Shown here in pieces: positions 32,662 to 42,524 of a stretch of 64,000 nucleotides of DNA. The stretch comes from Pseudopithomyces maydicus. Taxonomy: Eukaryota > Ascomycota > Dothideomycetes > Pleosporales > Didymosphaeriaceae. The DNA is taken from positions 496,001-560,000 of the forward strand of contig JANTUC010000001.1 in NCBI GenBank assembly GCA_026873275.1. The letters run 5' to 3'. Position 1 is the first letter of the stretch. The number at the start of each line of letters is the position of its first letter. A program made the translations under genes and the position numbers. The notes beneath the pieces were generated by a model. It was given only the letters and a program-made list of their open reading frames with translations. It was not told the DNA's origin and made no database searches.

Positions 32662-35012
32662 ATGCCCAGGTGCCCATGAGCTCACTCCAAGTTTCTCCCG
32701 ATAACATGAATGCAGGAATTCCCAAAGAAGAAACGGGAAGTCCGCAGCTTGTGAGCCATGTGAGTGTATGCTGAGTGCAAGGCGTCCCAAGTGACTCGGG
32801 TCTTTCGTCTGCATCTCGAGCTAACACGTAGAAAGGCAGACTGAACAAGACCAGATGCGATCACAATACCCCAATTTGCGATCGTTGCATCCAACGTGGT
32901 ACGTGCACAAATGCCCGCACTCTTCTACCTTTGCTCATACCGCTTATTAGGAATACCGGAGCGATGCTTCTACCATCCCGCTCCACTGACAAAGCGCAGT
33001 CCAGACGAAGATGATGGTGGCCATACGAAAGAACTTTCAGATGGAATCCGTCCTGCTAAACGAAAGCGAACCTCCAGGTCCCTTCCTGGGCCAGATGCCA
33101 GTTCGTTTTACATCAACGACCGATTTGCAGATGCTGTACCTATGACAACAAATCAGCCTGGCTACCTGGGGCCAACAAGTTACTCGGCCATCCTTCCTAA
33201 AGACGAGGTCGATGCAGTAATTCTTGATAGAGCGGCGTCAGTAGCGTCGGACGGTTCTGATTTTGAAATGGCTCACCAACACCCATTGACCAAGTCTATG
33301 AGGGTTCAAATGACCACAGAAGTGCTGAAATGCTTACGCCACTACCCTTTACTGCAGGATGTGATTAATATCCTCAAACAGTATGCGCAGTCATGTCTAG
33401 TGAGTGCTCAATACGATCCCTTTGAGTGGTACTAGGAGTTCTCCTGCTAATCTTATAGGTACCACTACCCCTCGAGATCGATCTAATCAACGGTCTAGGA
33501 CCTATAGTAGATCGTTTCAATTTAATGCACTCGGTACCTGACCCCAGGCTCGTTCAAAAAGTGCTAGACAATAGTAGTCGGCCCCTCGAGATCCCTGACG
33601 GTCTCAAAGCGGGCGAATTTCACCAGCTCTGTTCCGGGGACAACATTCGGCTAGAAGTCCTCGGCTTTGTACTTGCTACAGCAGGCAGAGCTCTGTCTTT
33701 TGGTCTCTGCTCTTACTACTTCGCCGACCCAGCTAGCCCAATCTCGAAATCTCGAATGATAGACGAACTTCTCCGCGCTAGCACAACTTGTACAATCCTC
33801 TGCACGTTGATCAGTCCGGTCAACCACATCACGCTGTGGATGCTTTACGAAAACTACTCCTTCACTTTGATGGTCACGGGTTTCACGGGTGCACCATCTT
33901 GGCGACGTTTCGGCGAACTGGCATCGCAGCTGTACGCGCTTGGCCTCCACCGTGAGCCAACGGCGCCGAATGTTCCGACATGGCTTCTTGAAACACGTCG
34001 CCGGGTCTTCAGTATGTGCTTTCTGCAAGACAAGACGCTTTCTACTTTTCTTGGTCGGCCAATCCGCCTCAGCAAACGGCACACTGACATGAAGATGCCC
34101 CTTGATTTAGGAGATGACCAAATCATGGCCGACGAGGAAACCTTGCAACGTGCCATTGCCGAGCTCGATGAACACGGTTGGAACACGGAGCGCCGTTATC
34201 TGCGCACGAGCTGGAGCAGAATGCGCTGCATTTCAGCAACCTACCGTGAAGAGATTCTCGACGTCGCTCTCTCCAAGTTGGACTCCAACGTCGAGCGGCA
34301 GCTGCTCGACATTTCTCGGCGTATTCGCGAGTCCTGGGATGCCTTCCCGGAGCACCTACGCTACTGGCCGAACTGCTGGAATGAGAAGATCTCACCCTAT
34401 GTTTGTCTGATGCTCGTCATCGCGCACCAGACGCACTGGTACAATGAGTTCATCATACGAAAATTACTCGATCAGGGGCAGACGCCAATAACATCGAATC
34501 TTGAACTACTCAGCGTATCCACGTCTTTGCTTTCTGCGACGCTAAGTCTAGGAACTATCCGAGATAGATTGTACGATATACACAAAGAATTCCTGATTGA
34601 AGTCGTGCTCTGCGGAATCCCTTCGGCGAGCGTTCTCGCCACCGCCCTCCAAGAACAGCACCGCACGAACGCGCCCTTTCCCCCATCCGTATCCCGCGCA
34701 GAAACCATCCGCATGCTCTCTGTCTTGATTTCCCACCTCGATGCAGCCGCGCACCTGGATTCAAGTTCTGCAAGGCCGGGCGAAGCAAACTACAATCTGT
34801 GCAAGAAAGCCTGCAAAGCTTTTACCAAAATTGTAGACCATGTGCTGGAGCCCCGCGCGGAGCAGATTACGCCGAACACGGCGGATACCGAGCTGGATCT
34901 GGATCTGAACATGTTCTCTGCACCGGGACTAGATGCGTTTGAGGGCATGGAATTTGCGGCGGGCGATGATGGAAGCATTGATTGGGGAGCAATGACGCAG
35001 TGGACGCTCTGA
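32662..35012 (+). CDS. Zn2Cys6 fungal transcription factor
   Basis: Five exons (32662-32669, 32716-32759, 32836-32898, 32951-33399, 33459-35012) close to 705 residues. The zinc cluster is assembled only by splicing three exons: C15-x2-C18-x6-C25-x6-C32-x2-C35-x8-C44 (ACEPCR, NKTRCD, PICDRCIQRG, ERCFYH). The first coding exon is just 8 nt; an in-frame ATG four codons earlier (32650) is an alternative start. A basic stretch (PAKRKRTSR) follows. Residues about 150-480 resemble the fungal-specific regulator domain (ITLWMLYENYSFTLMVTGF, LASQLYALGLHREP, ETRRRVFSMCFLQDK). The tail is acidic (DTELDLDLNMF, AAGDDGSIDWGAM), suggesting an activation region. It is a nuclear DNA-binding regulator of unknown targets. 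Confidence 0.85.
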
Positions 35013-35097
35013 ATCCCTTTTCTGGACGAGAAACTCGGTGTAGTATCCAGACGCAGAGATTCGTTTGCAGGCATGTGATTGTGTCGGCCCTTTGCAG

Positions 35098-35505
35098 TCA
35101 TGGCAGTCCCCTCCTTATCCTCTCCGCCTCCAACTCGGCCTTGATCCTGTGCTCGGCCTCTCGCGCAATACTACTTCGCTCGTTGCTTACGGGATATTCC
35201 ACAGAGCCTGTCCACTTGACGTCACTGTCAATCCACCATCTGCCTTCAGCAGTCCAGTCGATGAAGCCAATTACAGAAACATCCTTTTCAACCGCTACAG
35301 GTCTCTCTTGATGCACCGCGCTGGTCAAATCTTTGGCATCTTTGGCCGAAAGCGGCGTGGGCGGCGTGACCGTACCAAGGGCCGTGCGATGTGTGCTAAT
35401 GCTCAAGTAGCCGAAGGATGCATTTGTCGGGCTGGGAGTATAACAGAGATTGCTAACATTGCGCTTGGGTGTGGTTGCCTGCTGCTGTAGCTGGGTCGTT
35501 GTCAT
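35098..35505 (-). CDS. small uncharacterised protein
   Basis: Single exon of 135 residues, convergent with the regulator and 85 bp from its stop. It starts at an ATG followed by a Gln/Thr-rich leader (MTTTQLQQQATTPKRN). The second half reads like a folded segment (SVIGFIDWTAEGRWWID, then VKWTGSVEYP) and ends in a charged helix (REAEHRIKAELEAERIRR). No family was recognised. Coding status rests on length and amino-acid texture only. Confidence 0.45.
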   Translation of the reverse strand: MTTTQLQQQATTPKRNVSNLCYTPSPTNASFGYLSISTHRTALGTVTPPTPLSAKDAKDLTSAVHQERPVAVEKDVSVIGFIDWTAEGRWWIDSDVKWTGSVEYPVSNERSSIAREAEHRIKAELEAERIRRGLP

Positions 35506-35800
35506 TGCGAACGGCTTGCGAACGGCTTGCGAACAGAGATTGGGGCAAGATAAAGATGACAGGTTTTTTGGTGTACGTCTGGGAAATCAGTTGAGGGTCA
35601 AGGTCAAACGCATCGAAAAGGGTTGTTTTTCAGGCGTATAGATTTCTTTGTTGCCGGATTGGGAAGGCAAGCAGGTGGAGGAATGAAGAACGTGACCACG
35701 CGTCGAAAGCGCGCAGAAGACAGTCTAAAATGCTAACGACAAGAGATATTTTGGGAACCCACGAGGCCCTCTGGGGTTGCGACATCGGATATATTGGCAT

Positions 35801-37382
35801 CTAGACACTAATTGTTTTGAATACACTGTTTCGTCGTTAGCATTCGTCTCCTGTTTCAAGCGCAGGGATGACTTACCCAAAGCCCGAGCCACCTGTCGCC
35901 ATAACCGAGCCCGGAATCTGTGGATGCCAGTGTGCCTCTTTGACTTGCTCCATGTAATGAACGAACAGCAATTGAGGCGGTACATCTGGCACACCGCCTG
36001 TGTCCCTGCTCTCCTCGTCGTCAAGTTCGACTGCAAGATCCCACAATGTCAGTGTGTTGTCTCCTGCGCACACTAGTACGATACTGCTATCGGTTGGATG
36101 CCACTCCACCGATGTGATTTGTTCCTTGTGGAAGTTGAACGAGGCGATTGGCGAGGGCTTAGCGTCTGAAGAGAGCGAAGTGGAAGGCTTCCATTGCCGA
36201 AGGTCCCAGACGGCCCATTCGCCATCATCTGCACCCGAAGCGAGGAGATGAGCGGTTTGGTGCGACCAAGAAAGGACGTTGACGTCTGTTTTTGAGACTT
36301 GGACGCTGACGGCGGGCTTGCGGGACTTTGAGCGGGCATCCCAGATTTTGACGGTGCCATCGTTGCCGGCGGAGGCGAAGACAGTCTTCTCGCTGGGCGA
36401 CCACTGCAGCTCTTCAACAGTACCTTGGTGACCTGTGAAGGGTGTGGTGTCTGTGACGAAGCCGCCACCCTGGGTGCGCGTCGTCTTGAAGATGTTGCCA
36501 GCAACGTCACCCGTCAGGAGTTGGCCGTCGGGAACGAGTGGCGACCAGTCCAGGGCATATCCCTCGTTTGCCTTGTGGGCTCTTATTGTGCTGATGGGCT
36601 TGTTCTGTGCGGGTGTGATGGTGGCGCCAGGGGTGTCGAAGGCAGTAAGATGCGGAGTGATGTCGTGTATGAGGACCTGGCCAGACTCGGTCATGGCAGC
36701 GGTGAGGGTGGTCGCGGGCTTCGCCGAGGTGGTCTGGGGAGCCTGGTGCACGCGGATGCGGTTTGTGCAGCTGGTCATGGGTATGGACTTGGTCTCGAGG
36801 ATGGGATCGGAGCCCTCGTCGTCGGAGTCGTCTTCTTCTTCGTCGTCGTCGCCCTCCTTTTCCATTCTCGACAGACTGCTCATCTTCATGACCATGATCT
36901 GATTTTCCTTGTCCCTCCCCCGCGCGGCCTGGGTGCCGGCGACGGAGTAGATGGTGGCGGGGTACGTCTTGCGGTCAGCGCCCAGGCTGTCCGGGACAAT
37001 GTCGCACGTCAGACACGGCCAGGGGGCTTCTAGGGTGTGGAGCATCTCGTAGGTAGACAGATCGGGTGCGAGGGTCTCGCCGGCAGAGAGCTTGTGTCGT
37101 CCGGGTATGAAAGTGCCCTGGTCGAGGTCCATGGCGTCTGGCACAGTCAGAGGGGGAGCATGGAGAGGGGAGGGGGTGCATACGCTCTTTCTCCTCAGCC
37201 TCGCGCTCCTCGTCCGGCCGGCCATCTACACCTGCCTCGAAGATCTCGTCCTCGCTCTCAAACTCGTCCTCAAACTCGTCTTCAAACTCGCCGGCCTCGT
37301 CCGGGTCGATGTCCATGGGGCGGTCGCCATTCTTGACGGCCTCGGACAGGGTCTCGTCGGCCTCTGCGGGTCTTTTGGCCAT
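35801..37382 (-). CDS. RRB1: ribosome assembly WD40 protein Rrb1/GRWD1
   Basis: Exons 37382-37184, 37137-35877 and 35825-35801 join to 494 residues. Rrb1 is a nuclear chaperone of ribosomal protein L3 in 60S subunit assembly. The N-terminus is very acidic (EFEDEFEDEFESEDE). The family-specific entry block YEMLHTLEAPWPCLTCDI is followed by an acidic insert and WD repeats ending in WD or equivalents: YALDWSPL, VEELQWSPSEKTVFASAG, VKIWDARS, WAVWDLRQW and LTLWDLAVEL. The last 25-nt exon supplies the ending GVFKTISV. It is head to head with TEM1, with a 614-bp shared upstream region. Confidence 0.9.
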
Positions 37383-37996
37383 GGTGGGATGTGCAGGGTG
37401 CGATGCGGTACTGTGCGGTGCTGTGCAGTGGCAGGCGGGGATATTTTTTGGTGCAGCGCAGGGACCAGAGAAAATGGCTGCCCCTCGATTCGCCTGGCGG
37501 CGGACGGGCAGCCAACCGGAGCAGCGCCCTGCAGCCCGCCAGCCAGCCAGCCAGCCGCCAACCAGCCCAGGCGGCCCAGGCTGGGTGCAGGTAGGCTAGG
37601 TGGGTGTGCGCGCGCGCAACAAACACACTGTCAACAGACGGGCTGCCGCCGCGACTGGGTAGGTAGTCTACTGCCGCCGCCGCCGCTGCTGCTGCACCTG
37701 CTGCACACACGCCCCCAATACACACACACACTCACACACACACATACTCACTCACACACGCGCACACGCACACATCTCCACAGACACGCTCGCCCAGTCC
37801 CGCTCGCCCATTCCTCGCCCCGTCCCTGCCAGAGCATGCACAGCCAAACGCGCTCGAGTCAAGTCGGCTACTGAACCACCCACGTCAGCGGGGCCGCATC
37901 ACCGCCTGCTCTCTCCATAGGCCGCCTTTCGCACCGTCCCATTCGCCCACCGACACACGTCCGCGCCTCAACAAGCAACACTGAGGGCCCCCCGGC
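37383..37996. promoter_or_regulatory. shared upstream region of RRB1 and TEM1
   Basis: A 614-bp divergent intergenic region. It is GC-rich, with CAGCCAGC-type repeats near 37,540-37,570 and a CA-rich microsatellite at 37719-37774. No TATA box was evident on either side. Any regulatory sharing is inferred from layout. Confidence 0.5.
37719..37774. repeat. CA-rich microsatellite
   Basis: Imperfect (CA)n run with TC and CG interruptions, in the TEM1 leader or promoter region. Confidence 0.9.
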
Positions 37997-39264
37997 ATGG
38001 AGTCGCAGCAGGAGAGTGCGCCCGTCCCCGACGACGGCCTGGACGTCCACAAACACATGGACCTGCCCCAGGTCGACCCCGAGGACCCCAACAACACCAT
38101 CACCGCCGCGACTGCGACCCTGACCGCCACCGAACCCGAGCCAGCAGCAGCAGCGGCAGCAGCAGCGGCGGCACCACCAACACCACCACCACCTGCGCCA
38201 GCGTCTGCACCCGAGCCCGCGCCTGCACCTGCACTCCCACCCGTCGCCGCCCCGCTGCCCGAGTTCCACCAGAGCACCAGCAGCTACAGCAACGGCTACT
38301 CCAGCGAGGCGCGCCCCCAGACCTCCTACTCCGACACGGGCTACCAGTACAGCGGCACAAACGGCGGCGACGCCTACCACTCGCGCTTCAACACGCCCTC
38401 CGACGCCGACACACCGCCGCGCCATGGCTTCTACAATCCCGCCAAGGACGCGCAGATGGGGCAGTCGCACTCGAGACCAAGCTCGCAATTGGGCCGATAC
38501 TCCAGCTCCGAAGGTAACTCGCGCCCGTACCAGGACCACACCCAGCGCCCGTCGCAGCAGGATGCCGCCAAGAACCCCAGCGTTGTCATCAAGGTCGGCA
38601 TGGTCGGCGATGCCCAGATCGGCAAGACCAGCCTGATGGTCAAGTACGTCGAGGGCAGCTGGGACGAGGACTACATCCAGACACTCGGTTAGTCGTTCAT
38701 GTACCCCGTGGAGCGAGTGCTAACTAGCCTAGGTGTCAATTTCATGGAGAAGACCATCTCCATTAGGAACACGGAAATCACCTTCTCCATCTGGGATCTC
38801 GGCGGCCAGCGCGAGTTTGTCAACATGCTGCCGCTCGTCTGCAACGACGCCGTCGCCATCCTGTTCATGTTCGATTTGACCCGCAAGAGCACCCTCAACT
38901 CCATCAAGGAATGGTACCGCCAGGGACGAGGCTTTAACAAGACCGCGATACCCTTCCTGGTCGGCACAAAGTACGACCACTTTGTCAACTTTCCGCGAGA
39001 GGAGCAGGAGGAAATCTCGAATCAAGCAAAGCGATTTGCCAAGGCCATGAAAGCCAGTCTCATCTTCAGCAGCACCAGCCACAGTATCAACGTGCAAAAG
39101 GTAACCACCCCGCGCCCTGCTGCTTCTCATCTTCCTTTGCCGATGGCTGCTAACCCCATCTCCAGATCTTTAAGATTGTCCTTTCCAAAGCATTCGACCT
39201 CAAGTGCACCATCCCTGAAATAGAAAACATTGGGGAGCCGCTCCTTCTCTACCAAGCAGTCTGA
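37997..39264 (+). CDS. TEM1: Tem1/Spg1-type Ras-like GTPase with long disordered N-terminus
   Basis: Exons 37997-38687, 38733-39100 and 39166-39264 join to 385 residues. Tem1/Spg1 is the GTPase that starts mitotic-exit and septation signalling at the spindle pole. The GTPase core has the P-loop GDAQIGKTSLMVKY, switch II WDLGGQREF, and TKYD as the NKxD equivalent; VNFMEKTISIR and the ending IGEPLLLYQAV match the family. About 195 residues precede the P-loop: acidic, then poly-Ala (around residue 50-60), poly-Pro/Ala, and Ser/Tyr-rich sequence. Long N-terminal extensions are usual for Pezizomycotina orthologues, whereas yeast Tem1 is about 245 residues. Head to head with RRB1. Confidence 0.92.
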
Positions 39265-39829
39265 TCCATCTGGAGAACAGACTTGGTCTCGTATTCAATG
39301 TTACCAACGCGAAAATGGGTTTTTTCACGACTTTTGTGAGGGAAAGATGAATGGTATTCTGCATGGCTCGGCGATTCGGTGCAAATCTAGGTTATTCTTT
39401 TGCTTGGACTTGCACAGCAGGCGTTGTTATTGGAGCGGCAAAACGCGTCGGTTTTATTTGTAGACACACTGGATTGTGTTTTCGTAATCACGCACTTAGG
39501 GTGATTTATGATACGCCCACGATCCGTCGGTTCCGTATCCAAGTAATAGAGTATAGTGTCATGCCAAGCAATGAGGTTCTGAGCTCACTGAACAATCATC
39601 CATGGATCTATCCGAATCCAGGCACGTGAGATCGCGACCACCTGCCTCGTCTAGAGAAACTAGAAAGTCTAACCGAAAGTGGATCCTCGCTCGTCTTCAC
39701 TCTGTGTACATGGGCAACGACCATCAATCCCGCACTCGATAATTCCACAATGCACCACTCAGCACATGTACATGTGTAACGAAACTGATACCAGTCAATA
39801 TTATCACACCATTCGTTTGCTTTGACGTC
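39265..39829. other. intergenic gap
   Basis: TEM1 3' flank and GPI12 promoter region. Short plus-strand frames (39230-39629) continue past TEM1 but lack family features. Confidence 0.4.
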
Positions 39830-40773
39830 ATGAATTGGACTACGTGGGCCGTTGCCCCCGTGTTCGTGTTTGGTCTGTGGCTCTACACAGCTCAGCTTAC
39901 CAAGTCGTTCCCAACGTTGCAGGGCAAACGGATCCTGCTGCTCATCGCGCACCCCGATGACGAAGCCATGTTCTTTGCACCGACTCTGTTAGCATTGACC
40001 CGTCCGGAACTGGGAAATCACGTGAAAATACTCTGCTTGAGTAGCGGTACGGCTTCGTCCCTTATCATCAGAATCCATGTGACTGACGTTACCGGATTGT
40101 AGGCGATGCTGATGGTTTGGGCCAAATCAGAAAGAAGGAGCTCGTCAAGAGCGGTTTGCAGCTGGGTCTACGATCTTCGGATGATATCCTTGTCATAGAA
40201 GACGCGTACGTCTGCTTTCCATTTTGCAACCATCAAGGTATTGACACGCGCAGAAATTTTCCAGATTCCATGACGGTGACATGGCATCCAAGACTCATCT
40301 CGAACCTTTTGACCACAGCTTTTGCCCCAAAAATGGCTTCTATTCCTTCCAAGGAAGCACCACAAGCCAATATCGATGCTATCATTACCTTTGATGCCCA
40401 TGGCGTGTCCTCACATCCGAACCACAAGTCGCTACACAGTGGCGCACATTCTTTCTTAAAAGCACTCATGCACCGCCATAGTGGGTGGGAGTGTCCGATA
40501 AAACTTTACACTCTCACAACCACCTCCATATTCCGCAAATATCTAGCCATTTTGGACGCCCCTGCGACGCTTATCGGCGCCATGGTGCAGAAAAAAGAGC
40601 TCGGGGGCTTCCCCACCCCTCTCGTGTTCGCAAGCTCACCGGTCAGCTACAGAACGGCACAGAAAGCCATGACTACCGCACACAAAAGTCAAATGAGGTG
40701 GTTTCGGTGGGGTTGGATCACCTTCTCTCGGTACATGGTGCTCAATGACGTGAAGAGGGAAAAGGCCTTGTAA
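39830..40773 (+). CDS. GPI12: N-acetylglucosaminyl-phosphatidylinositol de-N-acetylase (PIG-L)
   Basis: Three exons (39830-40046, 40103-40205, 40254-40773) join to 279 residues. The enzyme removes the acetyl group from GlcNAc-PI, the second step of GPI-anchor synthesis at the ER. An N-terminal membrane anchor (residues about 5-22, WAVAPVFVFGLWLY) precedes the zinc-site motif AHPDDEAMFF. The second exon has DGLGQIRKKEL, and the third exon supplies the zinc histidine in FDAHGVSSHPNH. All known active-site elements of the LmbE/PIG-L fold that I can identify are present. Length is normal for the family. Confidence 0.92.
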
Positions 40774-41369
40774 TAGTACAAATCTAATAGATGACCTGCT
40801 GCCATAGCCCTCGCAATAGTTGTAAGCCACGGTGGTATGGTGCATCAGCACTCGTAATTCACAATTGCTTATGGTGGTCTGATGTTGCAGTGTGACCACA
40901 ACGACCGTTGGTGATGGCTCCCTTGCGCACAGTTCAATGAATGAGGAGATATTGGCGAAAGGCACAAAATCTGCTTGGGTTTCTCCCGCCAGCAATCAAA
41001 ATCGATGACTGGTCAATTGGAGGTGTTGTGTGACTATGTAGCGCAGATGTCTCCCCCACAACTGATCATATCTTCAGATCGCTTGGACACCATATCAATG
41101 CTACGAACACAAATCCAGGTATTGATATCTACCGACGGAAAATATGGATTGTAATCCGACTGAATTTGGTTGCTGTGCTGCATGTGAGCGCGTACATACG
41201 TGCACCCCCATTCCGCGCTTGCCGATTCTTTTTGACACGCTGTGTCACTTGTCTGATCTCCTGACAGGCTCCAATACTAGTCCACATAGGTAGCTAACTC
41301 AGCATAAATGACACGTTTCCCTTCCGGATAACATGAGTGAGAGAATTGCCAACATCACTTCGCAACGCA
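40774..41369. other. intergenic gap
   Basis: No conserved frame, repeat or RNA was recognised. The F-box gene promoter is expected in the right half. Confidence 0.4.
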
Positions 41370-41924
41370 ATGGCATCCGCGCCACTTCTTCAACTTCCGG
41401 TCGAGATGCTTCGAAATGTCACCGATCGTCTAGATCTGCAAGAACGGGTTCGCCTCTCCATGACAAACCGCTACCTGTACTTCACGCTGGGGGTCCCGAC
41501 GCATTCCGACCTTTTGGCAGCCGAAGCCTGTGATTTTGCTACCTCGAAACAGCTCTATGCATGCAAAGGCTGCGTCCGATTTCGATATCTGTCCCAATTC
41601 GCTGACGACATGAGAAAAGGTGCACGCACTCGCAGTGGTCCAGACGCACAGTCCAGATTTTGCCTCGAGTGCGGGGTCGAAAGAGGCTGGTATTCCGAAG
41701 GGGCAATGATTGCAATCTATGGGAAGCCTGCTGTTTTAGGTCGGCTCTGCAGCAGCGTCACCGATCACTGCGGCTCCAAAGCGTCATGCGGCTCTCGAAC
41801 ATTAGTGTGGACGCCTTTGCAAGTAAGCCAACCTTCACGATACGACGGTTGGACTTATATGACCCAATCGCGTTCTGAGACCAGACACGCGCAAGAAGAG
41901 TACGAGATGTGGCTCGATGTCTAG
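41370..41924 (+). CDS. F-box protein with two CxxC pairs
   Basis: Single exon of 184 residues from ATG 41370 (MASAPLLQLPVEML); the frame is open 11 codons upstream only from a GTG. The N-terminus is an F-box (LLQLPVEMLRNVTDRLD, then VRLSMTNRYLYF). It is followed by two pairs of cysteines, YACKGCVRFR and FCLECGVERG, about 40 residues apart, a plausible zinc-binding knuckle seen in many fungal F-box proteins. The C-terminus is short and Ser/Arg-rich. F-box proteins bind Skp1 and recruit targets to SCF ubiquitin ligases; the target is unknown. A plus-one frame also stays open near 41,660-41,878, so a small intron or frameshift in the second half cannot be ruled out. Confidence 0.65.
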   Translation: MASAPLLQLPVEMLRNVTDRLDLQERVRLSMTNRYLYFTLGVPTHSDLLAAEACDFATSKQLYACKGCVRFRYLSQFADDMRKGARTRSGPDAQSRFCLECGVERGWYSEGAMIAIYGKPAVLGRLCSSVTDHCGSKASCGSRTLVWTPLQVSQPSRYDGWTYMTQSRSETRHAQEEYEMWLDV

Positions 41925-42524
41925 CACTGTGAAAAGAATCCAGGGTCTAGAAGGCTCCGAGGTGAAAAACCAACACCAGGTTTACGTGATTTTCTATAGA
42001 ACATTGCGCGTCGTGACAAGTACCTTGCTTGGTGTTCACAGGAAAAGTAGGGTGGCATCGGAGATGCATCTCTCATATCGCCCTAATGGAATATGAAGTC
42101 AAGATTCCACCAGTATGTGTTTCGTTTATTATTGTGAGGAGACTTGCGTTTGTTATTTTCATATTTGTCCTCGAGTGGTACATCTGACGCGTTTTATACG
42201 TTCTGCTGTTTGTAAGGTGTTGGTTGGTGAACTTGTGACAGAACGATTGACCATCAGAAACTCCACGACTATTCGTTCGTCTGTTGTGAATATACCACGT
42301 CACTCTAGTTATGCTATTTATTGATAAAGACGTTTTTTCAATCCGGCATTATCCCTCTTCCAGAATTTGTGACATCCTAGTCTTTCGAAAAAGAATTCAG
42401 CGGAAGCTCGCAGTGAAATAGCAAAATACATAGTCCGGCACTACTACTTCATACAAACCTATCTATCATTTACTTTGCTGTCTTTTTAATTGCAAGATTT
42501 TCCTCGTTTGGTTTAGCCGCCAAT
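41925..42524. other. intergenic gap
   Basis: AT-rich, without a supported gene. It presumably contains the promoter for the large protein starting at 42525. Confidence 0.4.

Noticed and set aside
36425..37033. Plus-strand open frame of 202 residues
   Set aside because: Antisense to the RRB1 WD40 core, which is well supported.
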